Positions 1 through 14,700 of a DNA stretch of 64,000 bases are shown in pieces. The stretch spans positions 93,010,520 to 93,074,519 of the forward strand of contig NC_058339.1 of the NCBI RefSeq assembly GCF_905475395.1, in the 5' to 3' direction. The notes below the pieces were generated by a model. The model was not told where the DNA came from and ran no database searches. It saw nothing but the letters and a program-made list of their open reading frames with translations. The DNA is from Chrysoperla carnea (lineage: Eukaryota > Arthropoda > Insecta > Neuroptera > Chrysopidae). The number at the start of each line of letters is the position of its first letter. Within the stretch, counting starts at the first letter, position 1. A program made the translations under genes and the position numbers.

Positions 1-1194
1 TGAAATTTAGGTTTTGATATTTTTCTAAAATCAACGATTTTCCACGTTTTTCCACCAATTTTATATAATCTCAAACTATGCTTTTTAAACATAAAATAGG
101 TCACTCCAAAGTTATTGGGCGTAAAACTTCTCAAATTCAGTAAATTTCCAAAATGTCTTTGCTAAGTTTAAGTACATATCCCACATATTTAAAATACCTA
201 AAGATAATCCGTTCTTTATTGAATATTGAGTATTGAATGACTAATATATTAAATATTTTTAATATAAATATATTTATTTATCCAAACATAATAAAAATAG
301 TGAACCTTTTACAAAACAAGTTGATTCTAGAGGCTTATGAAGACAATAGATTATAAAATACAGTAGGGTTCCATTATTATAAATAATAATAATTCTAGTT
401 GTTTTATTTTATATATATTAAATACAATGTTAGGTTCAATTCACCCTTCTCTAATTCTGTAGCATTGCATGCATTGCCATGCCATTGTAATGCGTAAGCA
501 ATGCCTGTTGTAACAAAAGACAATGTGTTATATACTTTTCTTTATAACATCAACATGATACGTAAGTATCTACGAGGAGGTATATCTATATGAAGACCTC
601 CTGGTGTTATCACCTACGTCCTAACATGCTTAATACAACGGTTTATAGGATTTAATAAAGAAAAAAAATCAGTAAAATATTATGTACTTTTATTTTTATT
701 AGATATTGAAAAACTATATCATTCGAGTGATATTTTAACTTACTATTGAACAAACTATATCTTTACGATAACGATAACGATAAGTGATACTTTACGATCT
801 GTTTTATTTGAAATCAATATCCGTTTACATACAAATAGTTTACTACGTACCTACCTCATCACTATCATCGCTCGTGTGCTGCAAGTTGTCCTGCGGCATT
901 GATTAAAGTCTATATCATATACTTAACGGTATTGTTTTTATGTGATACTAGCTTGATACCTGCCCGCTTTTGAAAAATTCTAATCAGATGGAAAATTTGA
1001 TTCTATACAAAAAGTTTTATATAAAATTTATCGAAATTTTCCTTAGTTTAAAACATATTTGGAAAAAACCAAAGGTGTGCTTTTTGACGCTTGTCTTCAA
1101 TTTCCACCCTCTAATTTAATAGCACTTTGCGGTTTATTCTTCTTTGATAACCCATTGAACCCTTAGTTCCGTTCTATATGACATAATCAACAAC
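1..1194. other. AT-rich stretch, no gene recognised
   Basis: No ORF of coding character and no element with clear ends was seen. It contains short inverted words and simple AT-rich sequence only. It lies upstream of a LINE fragment. Confidence 0.5.
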
Positions 1195-1800
1195 CTATTA
1201 GAAGCCCGACAGTTCCAATACCTCGGAAGTATTGTTTCTGAAAACAGCGGCAAAGATGTAGAACAAAGAATCAGAAAAGCCAAGGCAGCGTTTGCGCAAC
1301 TTCGACCCATCGGGAGATCACACCAACTCAGAAGACACACTAAATTGAAAATATTCGAGACTAATGTCAAAAGTGTTCCTCTGTGTGGATGTCAAACCTG
1401 GAAAGTCTCACAAAGCATCACCAGACAACTGCAAGTCTTTATCAACAGTTGTCTCAGACACATCCTCAACATTTATTGGCCCAACACGATTTCTAATGAA
1501 AACCTGCTGGACACCTGTCACCAAACTCCAGTAGGACACACCATCAAGCAACGCAAATATGATTGGATTGGTCACAAACTCAGACGAAACAACAGCATTG
1601 CCAAAGAAGCACTTGAGTGGAATCCCCAAGGAAAAAGAAGGGTGGGTCGACCTCGTTATACCTGGTGAAGAACCCTGGAGCAATAAATTACTGAAGAAGG
1701 CAAATCTTGGGGAAAAGTCAAGTCCACGGCACAGAATCGAGTACGTTGGCGAGCATTTCTTGAGGCCCTTCGGGATCATAGGACATAAATATAAAATATA
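1195..1800 (+). pseudogene. Non-LTR retrotransposon ORF2, C-terminal end (decayed)
   Basis: The plus-strand frame reads as the tail of a LINE endonuclease/reverse-transcriptase polyprotein: RQFQYLGSIVSENSGKDVEQ, then RIRKAKAAFAQLR, KIFETNVKSVPLCGCQTWK, CLRHILNIYWPNTISNENLL and WNPQGKRRVGRPRYTW. These are typical of the region after the polymerase domain. The frame is broken: TGA replaces an Arg codon at 1666-1668, after which the frame continues (RTLEQ). The 5' part and catalytic YADD motif are absent here. A shorter copy of the same tail lies at 26395-26610, and the RT piece at 58765-59060 fits the same lineage. Confidence 0.8.
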
Positions 1801-2230
1801 TTAGTAGCCCAGAAAATTGATATCTTAAAGACAAAAAATGAATGAATGTACATTTCAATTTAATTATAAATATTTTATTAATTTTTTTATAATGTTTTTG
1901 TTATTTAACCAATTTATAATTAGTTTATTACAATCTAATAATTCGGATCACAGTGAAATTACAAAAATTACAACAAAGTTTATAACAAAACCTAGAAACT
2001 AATTATGAATTAAATATGGCATTGTTGCATTATAAGAACTCGCACCTCCCCCCGCTCTTGGATGATACTCCGCTCAGGTCTGGATACTTAAGTAAATATT
2101 TCGCCAGTTTGGACTCTTTTACTTTTAAATACTTTGCAAGTGAAAATAACTGACAGCGATAGCACTGAATTAATGGACATAAATTTGGACATTTCAAAAA
2201 CTAAATTTCTGAGAAAAATCAAGAAAATTT

Positions 2231-5200
2231 TCATTGTTCCATTAATGATGATGTATCCTCGCCACAAAAATATGAATTCTGCATTGAATACAATTTATCA
2301 ATTGGATTCAGGCCACCCATACCATGTGAATGGCCACCATAGGCAGTGTTAGATGAATCAGTTATTGTGTGTGGACCATTTGATAAAAATAGATGATGTT
2401 GCGTTGAAGGATCTGCACTATATGGAAACGAAGTTAGAAAATTATGTTCTTGTTTGGGAGGGATACCACTCGTCCCTGAAAAAACAATAAAAGCAACATT
2501 TTGAAATTTTCTAAACAATAAAAGAATAAAGGTCAAAAACCAAAATCACGCTGTATGGATAAATAAAATCGTCATTACCGTCTGAGGGGCTTCTAAAAAG
2601 TTCTCCATAGAATGGTCCCCCGGTTGTAATGGCAATTTTACTTATCATTAGAATTTCAGATGATAAAATTTTCTTGTTTTAGAAGTTCGGGTTTTAGTTG
2701 ATGAACTTATGAATTACTTTGGTTTTTTCTACATAATACTTCGATTTATATACAAAAAAAAAAAATTTTGCAAGTATTTCGAAAACTTAGAAGAGAATTT
2801 TTCGACAATAAATATATCAACATATTGTCAACATTAAGTCATTTCTTCCCCCCATAATTTGACTGTAGAATGTATCAGAATTTAATATTGATATATTAGG
2901 TACTGTAAACGAACCCTCTGTTTTTGTAACTTTGTTTCCTAACTTAAGAATACCTACCTAACAGTATCATAGCTACAGGGTGTAACATAAATAAAGTGAC
3001 AGAGTTTTAATTAATAAATAAGAAAATGCTAAGTTTGACAATAAAATTAAGGATAGACTAGCAATAGTTTTCGAGACCTTAGCAAAGTCTAATAAATCGA
3101 AACTTGGTCACAAGATAAGTGACAGTTATTTGTATTTGCAAATAATTTTTATCTTATTGTATGTTTTTCATTTTTTTTGGAATTGTGATTTTTTTTTATA
3201 GCAAATTAACTACAAGTCACACTGAAAATTGAACAAATTCAAAGCAAATCTGAATAAAAAAGTAAACTCTACATTTATAATATACGAAGATACGATACGA
3301 ACATAGCTCCAACCGGGTGCCTCACGACACCTTTCGTTTTTTTTTAAATTCTTAACGTATTTTGTTATTTTAATAAATATTGCTGGTATGCCATTAGTAA
3401 CATTATAGTGTCGAATAGTACTATTCGCCAGAAGTATTGTGAATACCACTCAGTCAGTATGTGCCTGACACCACATTCTGACGTCGGCCCATGCGCCCTA
3501 ACTGTCGCTCACGTTCCGATATATTTAATGGTAAATTCATTTATGTTTAAAATTTCATAGCAAATCTCAAAAACATCGAAACTATATAGTATTGCGTTCA
3601 CGGCAAGGAATTCTTAATTCTTAAGGAATATTACTGAAACACTCTGTACATGAATTCAAAATGAAATTGTTTGAATGAGTGAAATGATCACATATATGTA
3701 AACAATCACTTTATGATAGGTTAAACATATCCTGATACCATATATAATATATTCCCAAGGGATAACAAGATACTATCTGTGTAAACATTAAAATGTATTC
3801 AAAATTGTCAACAAATTTTAATGTTTATGTTCTCACCTGGAAATTCATGTAAGGAATTATTTGAAGATGTTTTGAAAAAGCTATCTTCACTATCCATATT
3901 CTCTTGTTTAACTGTTGGTAGAAAATGTCGCATATCGTCTTGTTCTGTATCGCTACCACTTTCATTCAAATATTGATTCATCCCAGATGGACCTGTAACA
4001 CAATTCATTCGAAATTAGAAATCGTTCATCTGTCTAAAAATATTGGTTTTCATTTTTCAATTAAGAATGTACGAATGCCGGGGAAATTTTGGATAAAAGG
4101 CTTGATTTTACTTATATATAAAGTTGGACTAAGTCTAAATCAATTCTGGAAATTTTAGGAAGAGTTGGTCGATTATTTAAATAAATGAATGAGTTCAAAA
4201 GTAGGCATATTTAATATTGGTCTTATGGTAGATTTGTTTTCATAGATTTCTACAAAACTTGGCCGTGAAAAACCCGTTGTGCCCTATTAATTAAGGATAA
4301 TATAAGCACGATAGTGGACCCACAAATTTAAAAAAGTATACTTTTTCAATTTTGTTGGTGAATTATGTTTTAACTTGACAATATGAGACGAAAAGTAGGC
4401 ATAAAATTTTTCGATATCTGAACTAATTTTCAAAATATCGAAAATTGAAAACTTTGTTTAATTAATTAGCTTTCAATATTTCGAAATCAAGACAGATATC
4501 GAAAAATTTTATTCTTATTTTTCGTCTACATTCATTTAGTTATAACAAGTTGAAAATAAGGTATAAATAATTTTAACTTCGAGACTAATATTGCCTTGGC
4601 ACTCATACTATGACGCTAAATAAAACGATTTTTGGGTCAAATGTAGTATCAGTCACATATGACTGACTTGGTTTTATATGGGCTTGAGGAAAGGCTTTCA
4701 ACCAAATTTATATGTATTCTGAATGTGACTTTCCAATAATATAATATGGCTTCCACAATTTTCAATTATTTGAATGTTACTCATGTTTATTGTTAATATA
4801 AATTTTTACAAAAATATTACAAAAGTATAGAACCAAAGACGTTATTATTATTATTATTATTATATGAAGACTACGAGTATGAAATATTAAAAGACATACC
4901 AATTTCATTTCATGTATACGAAAAGAAATACTTTAAGTCCAAGAGCCAGAAATGCTTTTATAGAATTCAGTCTAAGACACAAATAATCCAAAAATAAATG
5001 AAAACAAGTGACGCGAGAACAAGTCATAGTAAACAATTGTTTAGACAAACCTTACCGCCCGTTATGCTGTCCATAAATTACGCCGAAAATGTTAAATAGC
5101 AAAAAGGAAAATTATTTTTCTCAAATTTTGCACTAACTTTTCAGTAGATTGTTTAGTATTTGACCTACGCAAAAAAAAAAACGCATGGGATCATTTTTGT

Positions 5201-5707
5201 AAAGAATGTTATTCTCTACAAAAATGTTAATGACACTTTTTTCGATAAAATCAATGTTGTTGGTTATTGCAAAAAAACCAACTCTCCCCTTCAAACCAAG
5301 ATGGCGACTTTCCTCCTAGGAGTTAAACTTATCTTCGACCATCCTAATCGTAATGAAAAAGTCGGGCAGCCCTCCAAAAATTTAATTTTCTATATAAAAT
5401 TTCAGTTAGAATTACTTGTATAGACGATATTTGATCAAAATCCATTTTTATAGTGGTATACTAGGTCCTTTCACTTGTTCAAACTGTCTGTCTAACTAAC
5501 AAGACTGGTTCCCGAACTATTACCAAACAACATATAATATTGTACGATATTATTTTATCCTACCCTTAACGATCTTGGTTACCATAGTAACCACTGTGTG
5601 TGTGTGTGTGTGTATGTTAGACATTATGAAAGATCGAAGAAGAAAACATCAAGAGAAAATTCTTCTTATTTTGTAAATACGTTCATACGTTCATATGTAC
5701 ATACTAC

Positions 5708-5759
<52 letters not shown>

Positions 5760-8700
5760 GACAACAAAAAGACGTAGACGTTTATGTAGATGATGCGCTG
5801 CGCTGTTAGAAACATACAAAATTGTTTATTTTAGGGAGATAATGTCACTCTTATGACCAAAAAAAAAGAAGTTCCATTCGATAGATATCATTGGAGAAAG
5901 ATGTAATGGCGGAATAGTCTGCCCTTAAGAATATTGAAAATAGAGATAGTTGCAATATTTGTAAAATCATGGTCGCAAGCAAATGTCCTCTATTGCTCTT
6001 GACAACTTTTGGCACTTTTGGCTAAAGCATTTATTTCTGTAAACAGCTTTAGTTTTATTTCGAATAAATGTCACATTTCCTCCGAAAACATTTTGTGTTT
6101 TCTTAGAACGATCAATTTTCTCATAAAGAATTTATTCTATCCCTTACATTTTACGATTTAAATTCATTATTAAAGCAATCCCAAGAACTAGATCTAATCT
6201 GCTGTCAGGACATGATGTTCCCCTATCAAACTCAGCAACTATTGTCAACAAGTTTTTTTTATTAGTTAACAACAAAACGAACTATTAGCCATAATAGATT
6301 AAAATGGATCATCCTGTATATGATTTGCAATCCCTTTATAGATAATTTGGTGTCCCAATCAGATTTTTTCCATTTTATTTCTCTAACCCTTAATTTCTTA
6401 AAAAAATAAGTGTTTTTAGTAATAAAATATTTTCCAAAAATGTATACTAACTGCGTTCCTCTTCTTTGACTTGTAATTTGATATCCGATTTACTATCTTC
6501 ATTGTTCTCCGAATCATCTTTATTACTATTCGGCATTATCTTATTATCTTGACGTGCCTTCTTCTGTATTTTCTTCATTTTGGCACGTTGATTCTGAAAC
6601 CATACCTAGAAATAGAAAAATTATAAAATTAGAAAAAATTGGGTTATAATTCTTTTCAATTTTATATTCGCCAAACATACGAAAAAGGAAATAAGCTCAG
6701 GTGATTTTATAAAAACATATATACCAAACTTTTGTTTGTTCCATCAAAACTTGGGACTAAACTTAATATACTCTGATATATTTCATATATACAGAATTCA
6801 TAAATATATTTGTCGTACTGTCACGTAAGAACCGCAACGAATTTCGTTAAAAAAGTGGTGAAAAAATTAAAATTTTTTAAATTAGTATTTGGAAAATATG
6901 TTTTAAAAATGTTTAATTTGAAATATCTTTAAAGGTTCCTGTTACTAACAAAAAAAATGGGTGGTAAAATTGATCAAATATATAAAAGCTCTGCTTTTCT
7001 ATTTATTTAGGCTTATGCCGCCTTAAGATGACCGCATCAAGCGACGTCAACGAATTGAAATTATTAAGTGAAGAATCTCGGAATTAATAAGAAATATATG
7101 AAACTGTTTGATGTAACTAATCCACTTGTAAATATAAGCTAATTGTTCTATGGTACTAGATCCCACATTAGCATGCAAGCAGTTAGCTAAAATACATAGT
7201 GTTAGAAAAATATCGAAACCATTCGAGTTACTTGAAAAGTACCTAATATTTAGAAAAAAGTTATGCATTTAAAATTTAGTAGCCTTAGAAAATTTTAAAT
7301 TGAAATCTAAATTTGTTTTTTAAAACTTTTTTTTGAAACTATGTTTCTTATCGCACGTTATCCTTCTGATTTGTTTGCTGGTTGAGAGGTAAAATCAAGA
7401 AAAATGTATCATAAAAATCGAAACCAAAAATGGACCATTTTAAACTAAAACTGTTTCAATCGATTCAGCTTGTCATGAATTTTGAGAATATGCAAAAGTA
7501 TTTTTATAATTTGTCAATTTGTATTTTTTATTAAAAAAAATTAGTTACAAAAGTGAGTTATCAGAAGTTAAAGATAATAGAGATAATTTAAAGTGAATAA
7601 AATTAAATTCTATGTTATGTCATAATAAATATCTTAATCAAATCAAATGTAGGTAAAGTACGCACATATTGGGTTGACTACTAAATCAATTGTATGTCTT
7701 TTTAAAACTAATATTACAATTAATTCATACAGTAAAAAGTAAAAGTGAGCTTCTTTACTCATAAAACTTTAGTATATAACTTTTTTGTTTTTAAAATCAT
7801 TATTTTTCGATTAATTGCTGAGTAGTTTTCTAACTCTCTGTATATATGTTCGATATGTTGGATGATATCGTATGCAGATTTAATTTGTGTTTTGGTAAAC
7901 AATACAATAGGTACAATACATGAGCCTACCGCCCTATGTGGGCAACAAATTATATTTGGTTCAATGGAAATCAAAGGTACCTACAGGAATAATGTGCGTA
8001 TGACTGCACTAGTGTGCATTGCATTGCATTATCAGTACCAGTACCACTATCAATACCTACCACATCAATACAACAACATGATGCTATTTATAAACAAACT
8101 AAATATATAACATTCATCAATAAATAAACAAATAATAGGTAATAATAGTTCAGAACGAATTGGCGCATCACTACATTGAAAAACTCATCTCGAAGTTGGG
8201 TTTTTCCTATTGAAATAAAGTAAAAATACTTTCAAACAAATTCCTGAAATAATTGGAACAAGTGGGATTGAATTTAAAATATGAATTCATTGATACAAAA
8301 TCACTGAAGTTAAATAAACAAAATCATTACTCTAACGAAATAGATTGATTTTAGTTTAAAAGTCATACATTTTATTGATGGAAAATAAAATTATACTTAG
8401 TTGGAATATATAATCGTGTAAATAAAGTGAATCGATGAATTAAAAGAAAAATTGTTATTACTAATTTATCATCGGTGGCCCAGTTGGTACAGCGGTGAGC
8501 TTAAGACATTAAAATCGATAGTAATTCATAGGTAGCTGGTTCGAAGAAAAATAATTTTTTTTTTAAATAAACCTTACAAACTTGCTCATGTGATTGTGTC
8601 AATCACATCACTATCTTGTTATAATATTTATAAAGTGGTAGAACCAACAATATTTGAAATTTGTTGAACAGTATATTACTTTCATACAAACAACTAGATT

Positions 8701-11700
8701 GAAGTATAGAATAGTTGTGGGTAGTGATGCGCCGATTACTTCTGGACTTTAAAACTAGCCAAACTGAACGAACTGTGAAGTGAAGCCAATCAAAAAACAA
8801 TCACATCAAATATAACATTTATTAAAAAAAAAAAAAGAAACAAAGGTGACATTAGTCTAAAAAAATAAAAACATTATTACAACTTCAAAATGTGGCCATC
8901 AAATGATTTTATGCATTTCACATTAAAACATACAAAGTTTAAGAGGTGTAAACATTTGAAAAAGCCTGGTTGTACCATGAATGGAAACAAAATGACTGTT
9001 TTTGATGGTAAAATACTTTACAACTTTTTCTAATAATTTTTATCGATATTTTTAACCATCTCTGGCGCTATGCAAAACTTTAAGAATTTGCACTATAAGT
9101 CAATTTAGAGTAGGCTGAGTTTAAGGTTCAGATTTCTGTTAACTATCTTAGAAAATGTAACCCATTCCCTTATATTACTGTGAAAATTTTTTAAATCGAT
9201 ATTCCTATAAATGACGAAAGTGTGAAGGTGTCTTCATCTTAAATGCAGGAAGGCATGCATAAAATTGAATGTAAAACAAAGATCTACATAGCTAAGTAAG
9301 TTACAACATCAAATATTAAACACTTACAAAATAAAATAGTTTCACAATCAGTGTTTGAATGCACGCACCTGTACAATGCGAACACTAAGCCCAGTTTCTT
9401 TTGCTAACGTTTCACGTATTTTTCTACATGGTTTTGGGCTAAGTTCAAACGATGCTTTAAATGCTCTTCTTTGTTGTGTTGTCAGAATGGTTCTCGGTCG
9501 TTTTGGACCACGACGACCATCGTGTGAACGGACATTTGGTAATAGATCATCGCATAAATAATCACCTGCGATAAGGAACATAGTTCCAAAAAACAAATTG
9601 ATTTAATATAGTAGAGTGACCAACTAAAGTGATAACGTTACCTTGTGAATATCCTTGTAACATTTCAACTTCTTTTTCATAATCAGGACGACAAAACAAT
9701 TGACCCTGTTTAACAACGAATTGATCACCTTTTAGAAGACGTGCTCCACATACAACGCATATAAAACAACGTAAATGAAACACACTGTCCACTGCACGCA
9801 TTACTAATTCTTCGGGTGCTATCCGTTCTGAACAACCCAAACATTTCTTCACATATAATCTGAAACAAACACCCAACAATGATAATTTTAATGTTACGAA
9901 ACAGACTGATTTAAAAGAACTTTTCAAACGGGGAAACGAAAATTGTAGTGTTTTGATGATAATTTTATTTATTTATGAAAGAAATATTCATGTGAAGACA
10001 ACTCAAACAAATATAATTTATGATTGTGGTACCTACTATTGTTAAAGTGTGGTTAAGAGCCACACGACATTGTGGTCAACATTGTGGTCATGTTTTAGAG
10101 AACATGATAATATACTACAATACAATACAAATAAAATAGATATCAAAGCAACATAAAACATATTTCAAACATTGAAACAAAATGAAGAAGCTAGCAGTAT
10201 AGTTACAGAGCTGGTGCTCATTATAGCCAATTCAAATTGCTATCAAAGGTGCTACTGGGCCTAGATTTACATATTGGATTTACATATTCAGTTCCAATTT
10301 GATAAGAACTAGCTGAAGAAACTTAGATCGTCATTTTTGCCATTGCTCAAGTGCGGCGCTTGTGTAAATCCGATCCTGAGTTAACTCGCGTCCGGGGCAC
10401 AATAACTTTTTAGCGCGTGCCCCCGTATTCGAAAACCATATAATATTATATGAAAAAAATGTTCGCACATAAAACAATAAATAGAGTAAAATAAATAAAG
10501 TCATGGACTCAAGTAAGGCTTTAAATTTGAGACAAAAAATGTAGAAGGAGGGAGTGTTGACAGAGCTAGCCTTGTCAGTAGACAAGACGTGCCATTTCTA
10601 TTATTAATAAATTATTACAGTTTGATTTATACTATTAATATTTCGTTTTTTCCTTTAATTTAAAATATATTTACCAGAAATCAATTGTAATAAAAATAAA
10701 AATAATCCAGCAATTTTTTGTTTTGCGAAATATTTGCCGCCGATAAAATTTACCCACCAGATCTGTAACTACAGCAAACATGAAAATAAAAAATATTTAG
10801 CCGTGAAGTATTTGTTATGTTTCATTTTGTTTTGTGGTCTTTTTCAACTAAATTATGTAAATAGGACTGACTAGCCAGCTAATAAAGATGAAGTGAGAAT
10901 AATATATTTTAACACAAATATTTATGAACTTTTTAACCAAACGTAAAATATAATACAATAAAAGATGTTACAAAAAATTGGCTAATTAAGAAAAATAAAA
11001 TACACCACTACCTTTTTTACTGAAACCAAATATCATTCGTCAAAATATCTTGGGTCTTTGTCCAACTTATTACTGTGTGTCCGAAACAGTAATGAATCGT
11101 AATTGAAATGAAAAGGACAATTTCGGAATAATTAGATTCAATGCGGAATAATTTCAGAGACTGAACGGAATGAAAATGTTGGCTCTACAGTCAGATTCAT
11201 AAAATATCTCGAAAATTACTCATTTAATGGTCAAATAAACACGATTTTTGTAATTTTCGGGTCAAAATTACCTTATAAACTTAGTTTTATCGAAATCGGA
11301 AACAAAAACTTTTTTTACACTTTTTGCAATTTGTAAAAATCGAAAAAATCATAAAAAATTCAAAAAAACACAATTTTTGTAATTTTTGGTTGGGTTGGGT
11401 TGGGTTAGGTTGGGTTAGATTGGGTTAGGCTGGGTTAGGCTGGGTTAGGCTGGGTTAGGTTGGGTTGGGTTGGGTTGAGTATGGGTGTGGGTGTGGGTGT
11501 GGGTTTAGTTGGGTTTTTTTTCCATTTTAATTCTCTGTATTCAGCTGCTTCATAACTGTAACTGTACTAATAATGTCATTATTTTAATAAATTAAAATTA
11601 AGACTGAGTCAAATGTGGTGTCAGTCACATATCTGGAATGTCCCATGGTATACAAAATGGGGACTTTAAAATATATTATATAGAGGTACATTTGTATAAA

Positions 11701-14700
11701 ATTAAAATATAATAAATATGTCATATTATTGTGTAAAACAATTTCCTTAATAGTAATATTTAATGACTTATTTGTACAATTCTGTTTTGTTTTCTTCTTG
11801 TTGCTTGTTTATAATAAATACTGTTGCTACTGTTACTATTATTATACAAAATTTTACAAAAGTGAATACACTTGAAAAGCTCTGTTAGAGGAAATCACAA
11901 AATATATGTAACAAAGAAGTTTAAACGATGTTTTCCGGAACAAATATTTGAATACTACAAACAATATACATATATCTACTCTTATTGTGTGTATAAATAG
12001 AATATGTCTGCCTTGTCTGCAAGTCGATTATTTCATTGTTTTCATTCATTTCATAATGAAAAGCTTACATTTTTATTCAGGTTATTATTTTTCAGCCATT
12101 ATTATACGCCTGCGTTGTGTCTCTTAATTAATGAATAATTTGATTACCAAATAGACAAATGCAAAAAGTAAAATTAATGGGCTACTTGTTGAGAAACGCA
12201 TGGATTGATAAAATTTGATTAAGTCATATCAAAAACGTTATAAGTCACACAATTTGTCAGGCAAACAAACGAGTTTTAAAGTACTTTTTTAAGCTTATCG
12301 AAGAAATATTATTAAATTACGAAAATAATTATTTAAGAATTATTTGCAAAAAAACCCGTTAAGAAAAAATATTAATTAGTATTAATTGATTTAATAAAAA
12401 TAAACTTTTAACAAAAAGAAAACCGACTTCAAAAGGAAAACTTCAAAATATATTAAAATGCACTAAAAAGTAAAAAAATAACGATAATGTAATGTAGTTA
12501 AATTTTTGGAGTCGGTGTCAGCCAAGGAAACAACTCAGGCAGAACAGTTTTCTACATTAGCTTGGCTGACACCGACTCCAAAAATTTAACTACATTATAT
12601 TATCGTCATTTTTTTACTTTTTAGTGCATTTTAATATATTTTGAAAAGTTTTTCTTTTGAAGTCGGTTTTCTTTTTGTTAAAAGTTTTTTTTATTTTGTG
12701 ATTTTTAGTGAATCTGAAGTACGCTCACTAACTTGTCACTAAAAAAAGAATCATCGAAGTGATATTGAGCTATTCGTCTTCTTGTCGTGCAAACTTAATG
12801 CAAATTTAAGACTTTTATGGTTTTCTAATGGATTTCGTTGTCAGAACTAGACCAAACGGGAAGCACCAGCTTTCAAACAGATAAAGAATCATCAAAATCG
12901 GTTCACCCAGTCAAAAGTTCTGTGGTAACAAACATTAAAAAAAAAAATACAGTCGAATTGATAACCTCCTCCGTTTTTGTTTGAAGTCGGTTAAAAATAG
13001 CCATAAACATTTTTCTATAAGCAAGCTATCACAGGAGTGATTCCGCATATGTGACTGACAGTAATTGGAAATAATTAATCCGAGAATAATAGACCCAGAA
13101 AAAATAGATCGAAAATTTTATAGACCCAGAATATTATTGTAATTACGAGTTGGTTGGGTTGAGTTTGTCGAAACATTACCTTATGGCGCTCTACAAAAAG
13201 AAAACTTTGGTTTTTAACACTTTAACGATATTTTTAAAGAATTTTATTACATTTACGTCATAAAAATTGCCTAGTTGGCTAGTCACGTGACAGCCGGGCT
13301 ACTTTAAGATAATGAAAGCTAATAGTACTAGAGTACTAGACTGTTGGTAGCATACTTAATTTTTGTTACCATCAAAAACAGTAGTATTATGTTTTTTCCA
13401 TTCATGGTACACTTTTTCATGGAATAAAAAAAGTCGGCTTATCAAATTTGATTTGTAAAGGCTAACTTTATACCGTCTCTTTGACTGTTACTGTAAAATA
13501 TCGTATGAATTTTTGTAGGTACTATTCCTTCGAGCACCTTGTACTGAGATTGTGTGAATATTTCAGATACAATTTTTCGAAAATAGATATAATATTTACG
13601 AAAAAAAAATAAATAAAAATTTGTAATGAAAAGCATTACATCAATGCCAATAATTTTCCTTTAACAAGTGATGCATCAAAATAAAAAAAATACCAATACA
13701 CTGCTAGAGCTCTGAACGTATCGTATAAAAAATAATATCGAACGTAGGTACACTGAACATTGTAGGTTAGGGAACATTTTACTATTCAAATAATAATAAT
13801 GAAACAAGAATAGGGATGAATTGTAGAATTTTAGGGGTGGTATAAGTAAGCAGCTCTACCCTAAAAAGCAATATGTTTTTGAATTGAACTTGATATTGTA
13901 GGGCTCTGCTCTGATGTTGGATGTTGTTGTTCGTGCATGTGGTGGTTTTATTTTATTGCTGGGTTTTTGTTGATATCAGAGGAGGGTTAGGTAGGGTCGT
14001 CACATTGCTCCGTACTCCCTTAAAATATTCGAACAATGTGATATTGCCAATATATATACGTACAGGGTGGACCATTTAAAAAAAGTAACTTAAAAAAATT
14101 TGCAGAGTTTGATGGGAAGGGGAGGCATCATGTTCTGACATCAGATTGGACCCAGTTCTCTGGAATGCTTTTATAGTCCATTTAGATTCTAAAAGAAATT
14201 GGGATAGAATAAAACTTTCGAAGGAAATACGAAGCAAAAAACTGTCAGTCTTGTATTTAATCGAAAGAAAGTATGCTAGCTACAGAAAAGTGCTTTAGAC
14301 AAAACTTGTCAATGAGCAATAGAGGACATTCTCCGGCATCCATGACTTGAAATTCTAGTTTTAAGATCATTTGACCTTGATCTTCAAAAGATAGTGAAAA
14401 TTTACCTGGGCTTAAAAATTATTAATACAGACGAATGATTTTTTCTAAAAACGAAAAATTTTCTAAAATATATTCTATTATTAGATCACATTTCCTCCGA
14501 AAGTTAACGATTTTCGAAAACAAATGTTAATTTTTTGATGAGGATCAACTTTCTAATTTAAAGTGTTATTCTATCTCTTACGCTTTTAGAATCTAAATTG
14601 ACTATTAAAGTAATCCCCGAAGAACTGGTTACAATCTGATGTCAGAACATTGTATTCTGCATGAAACTCTACAACTTGTGTTTTAATTATTTTTTATTTG

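Noticed and set aside
1408-1779. 123 aa minus-strand ORF
   Set aside because: It is the antisense of the LINE ORF2 tail, which has recognisable protein motifs on the plus strand.
3808-4008. 66 aa minus-strand ORF starting with Met as a gene of its own
   Set aside because: It is an internal LMX1 exon (3837-3992) read through its splice sites; both ends have in-frame GT-AG junctions.
8470-8560. Functional tRNA gene
   Set aside because: Box A and B are present, but no acceptor stem pairing or convincing anticodon arm was found and box spacing is long; SINE-like fragment preferred.
10331-10585. 84 aa minus-strand ORF
   Set aside because: Runs through a GC-rich patch into AT-rich sequence without any domain; lies in the LMX1 intron.
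11388-11513. True chromosome end (telomere)
   Set aside because: Unique gene sequence continues on both sides and the tract is short and degenerate.
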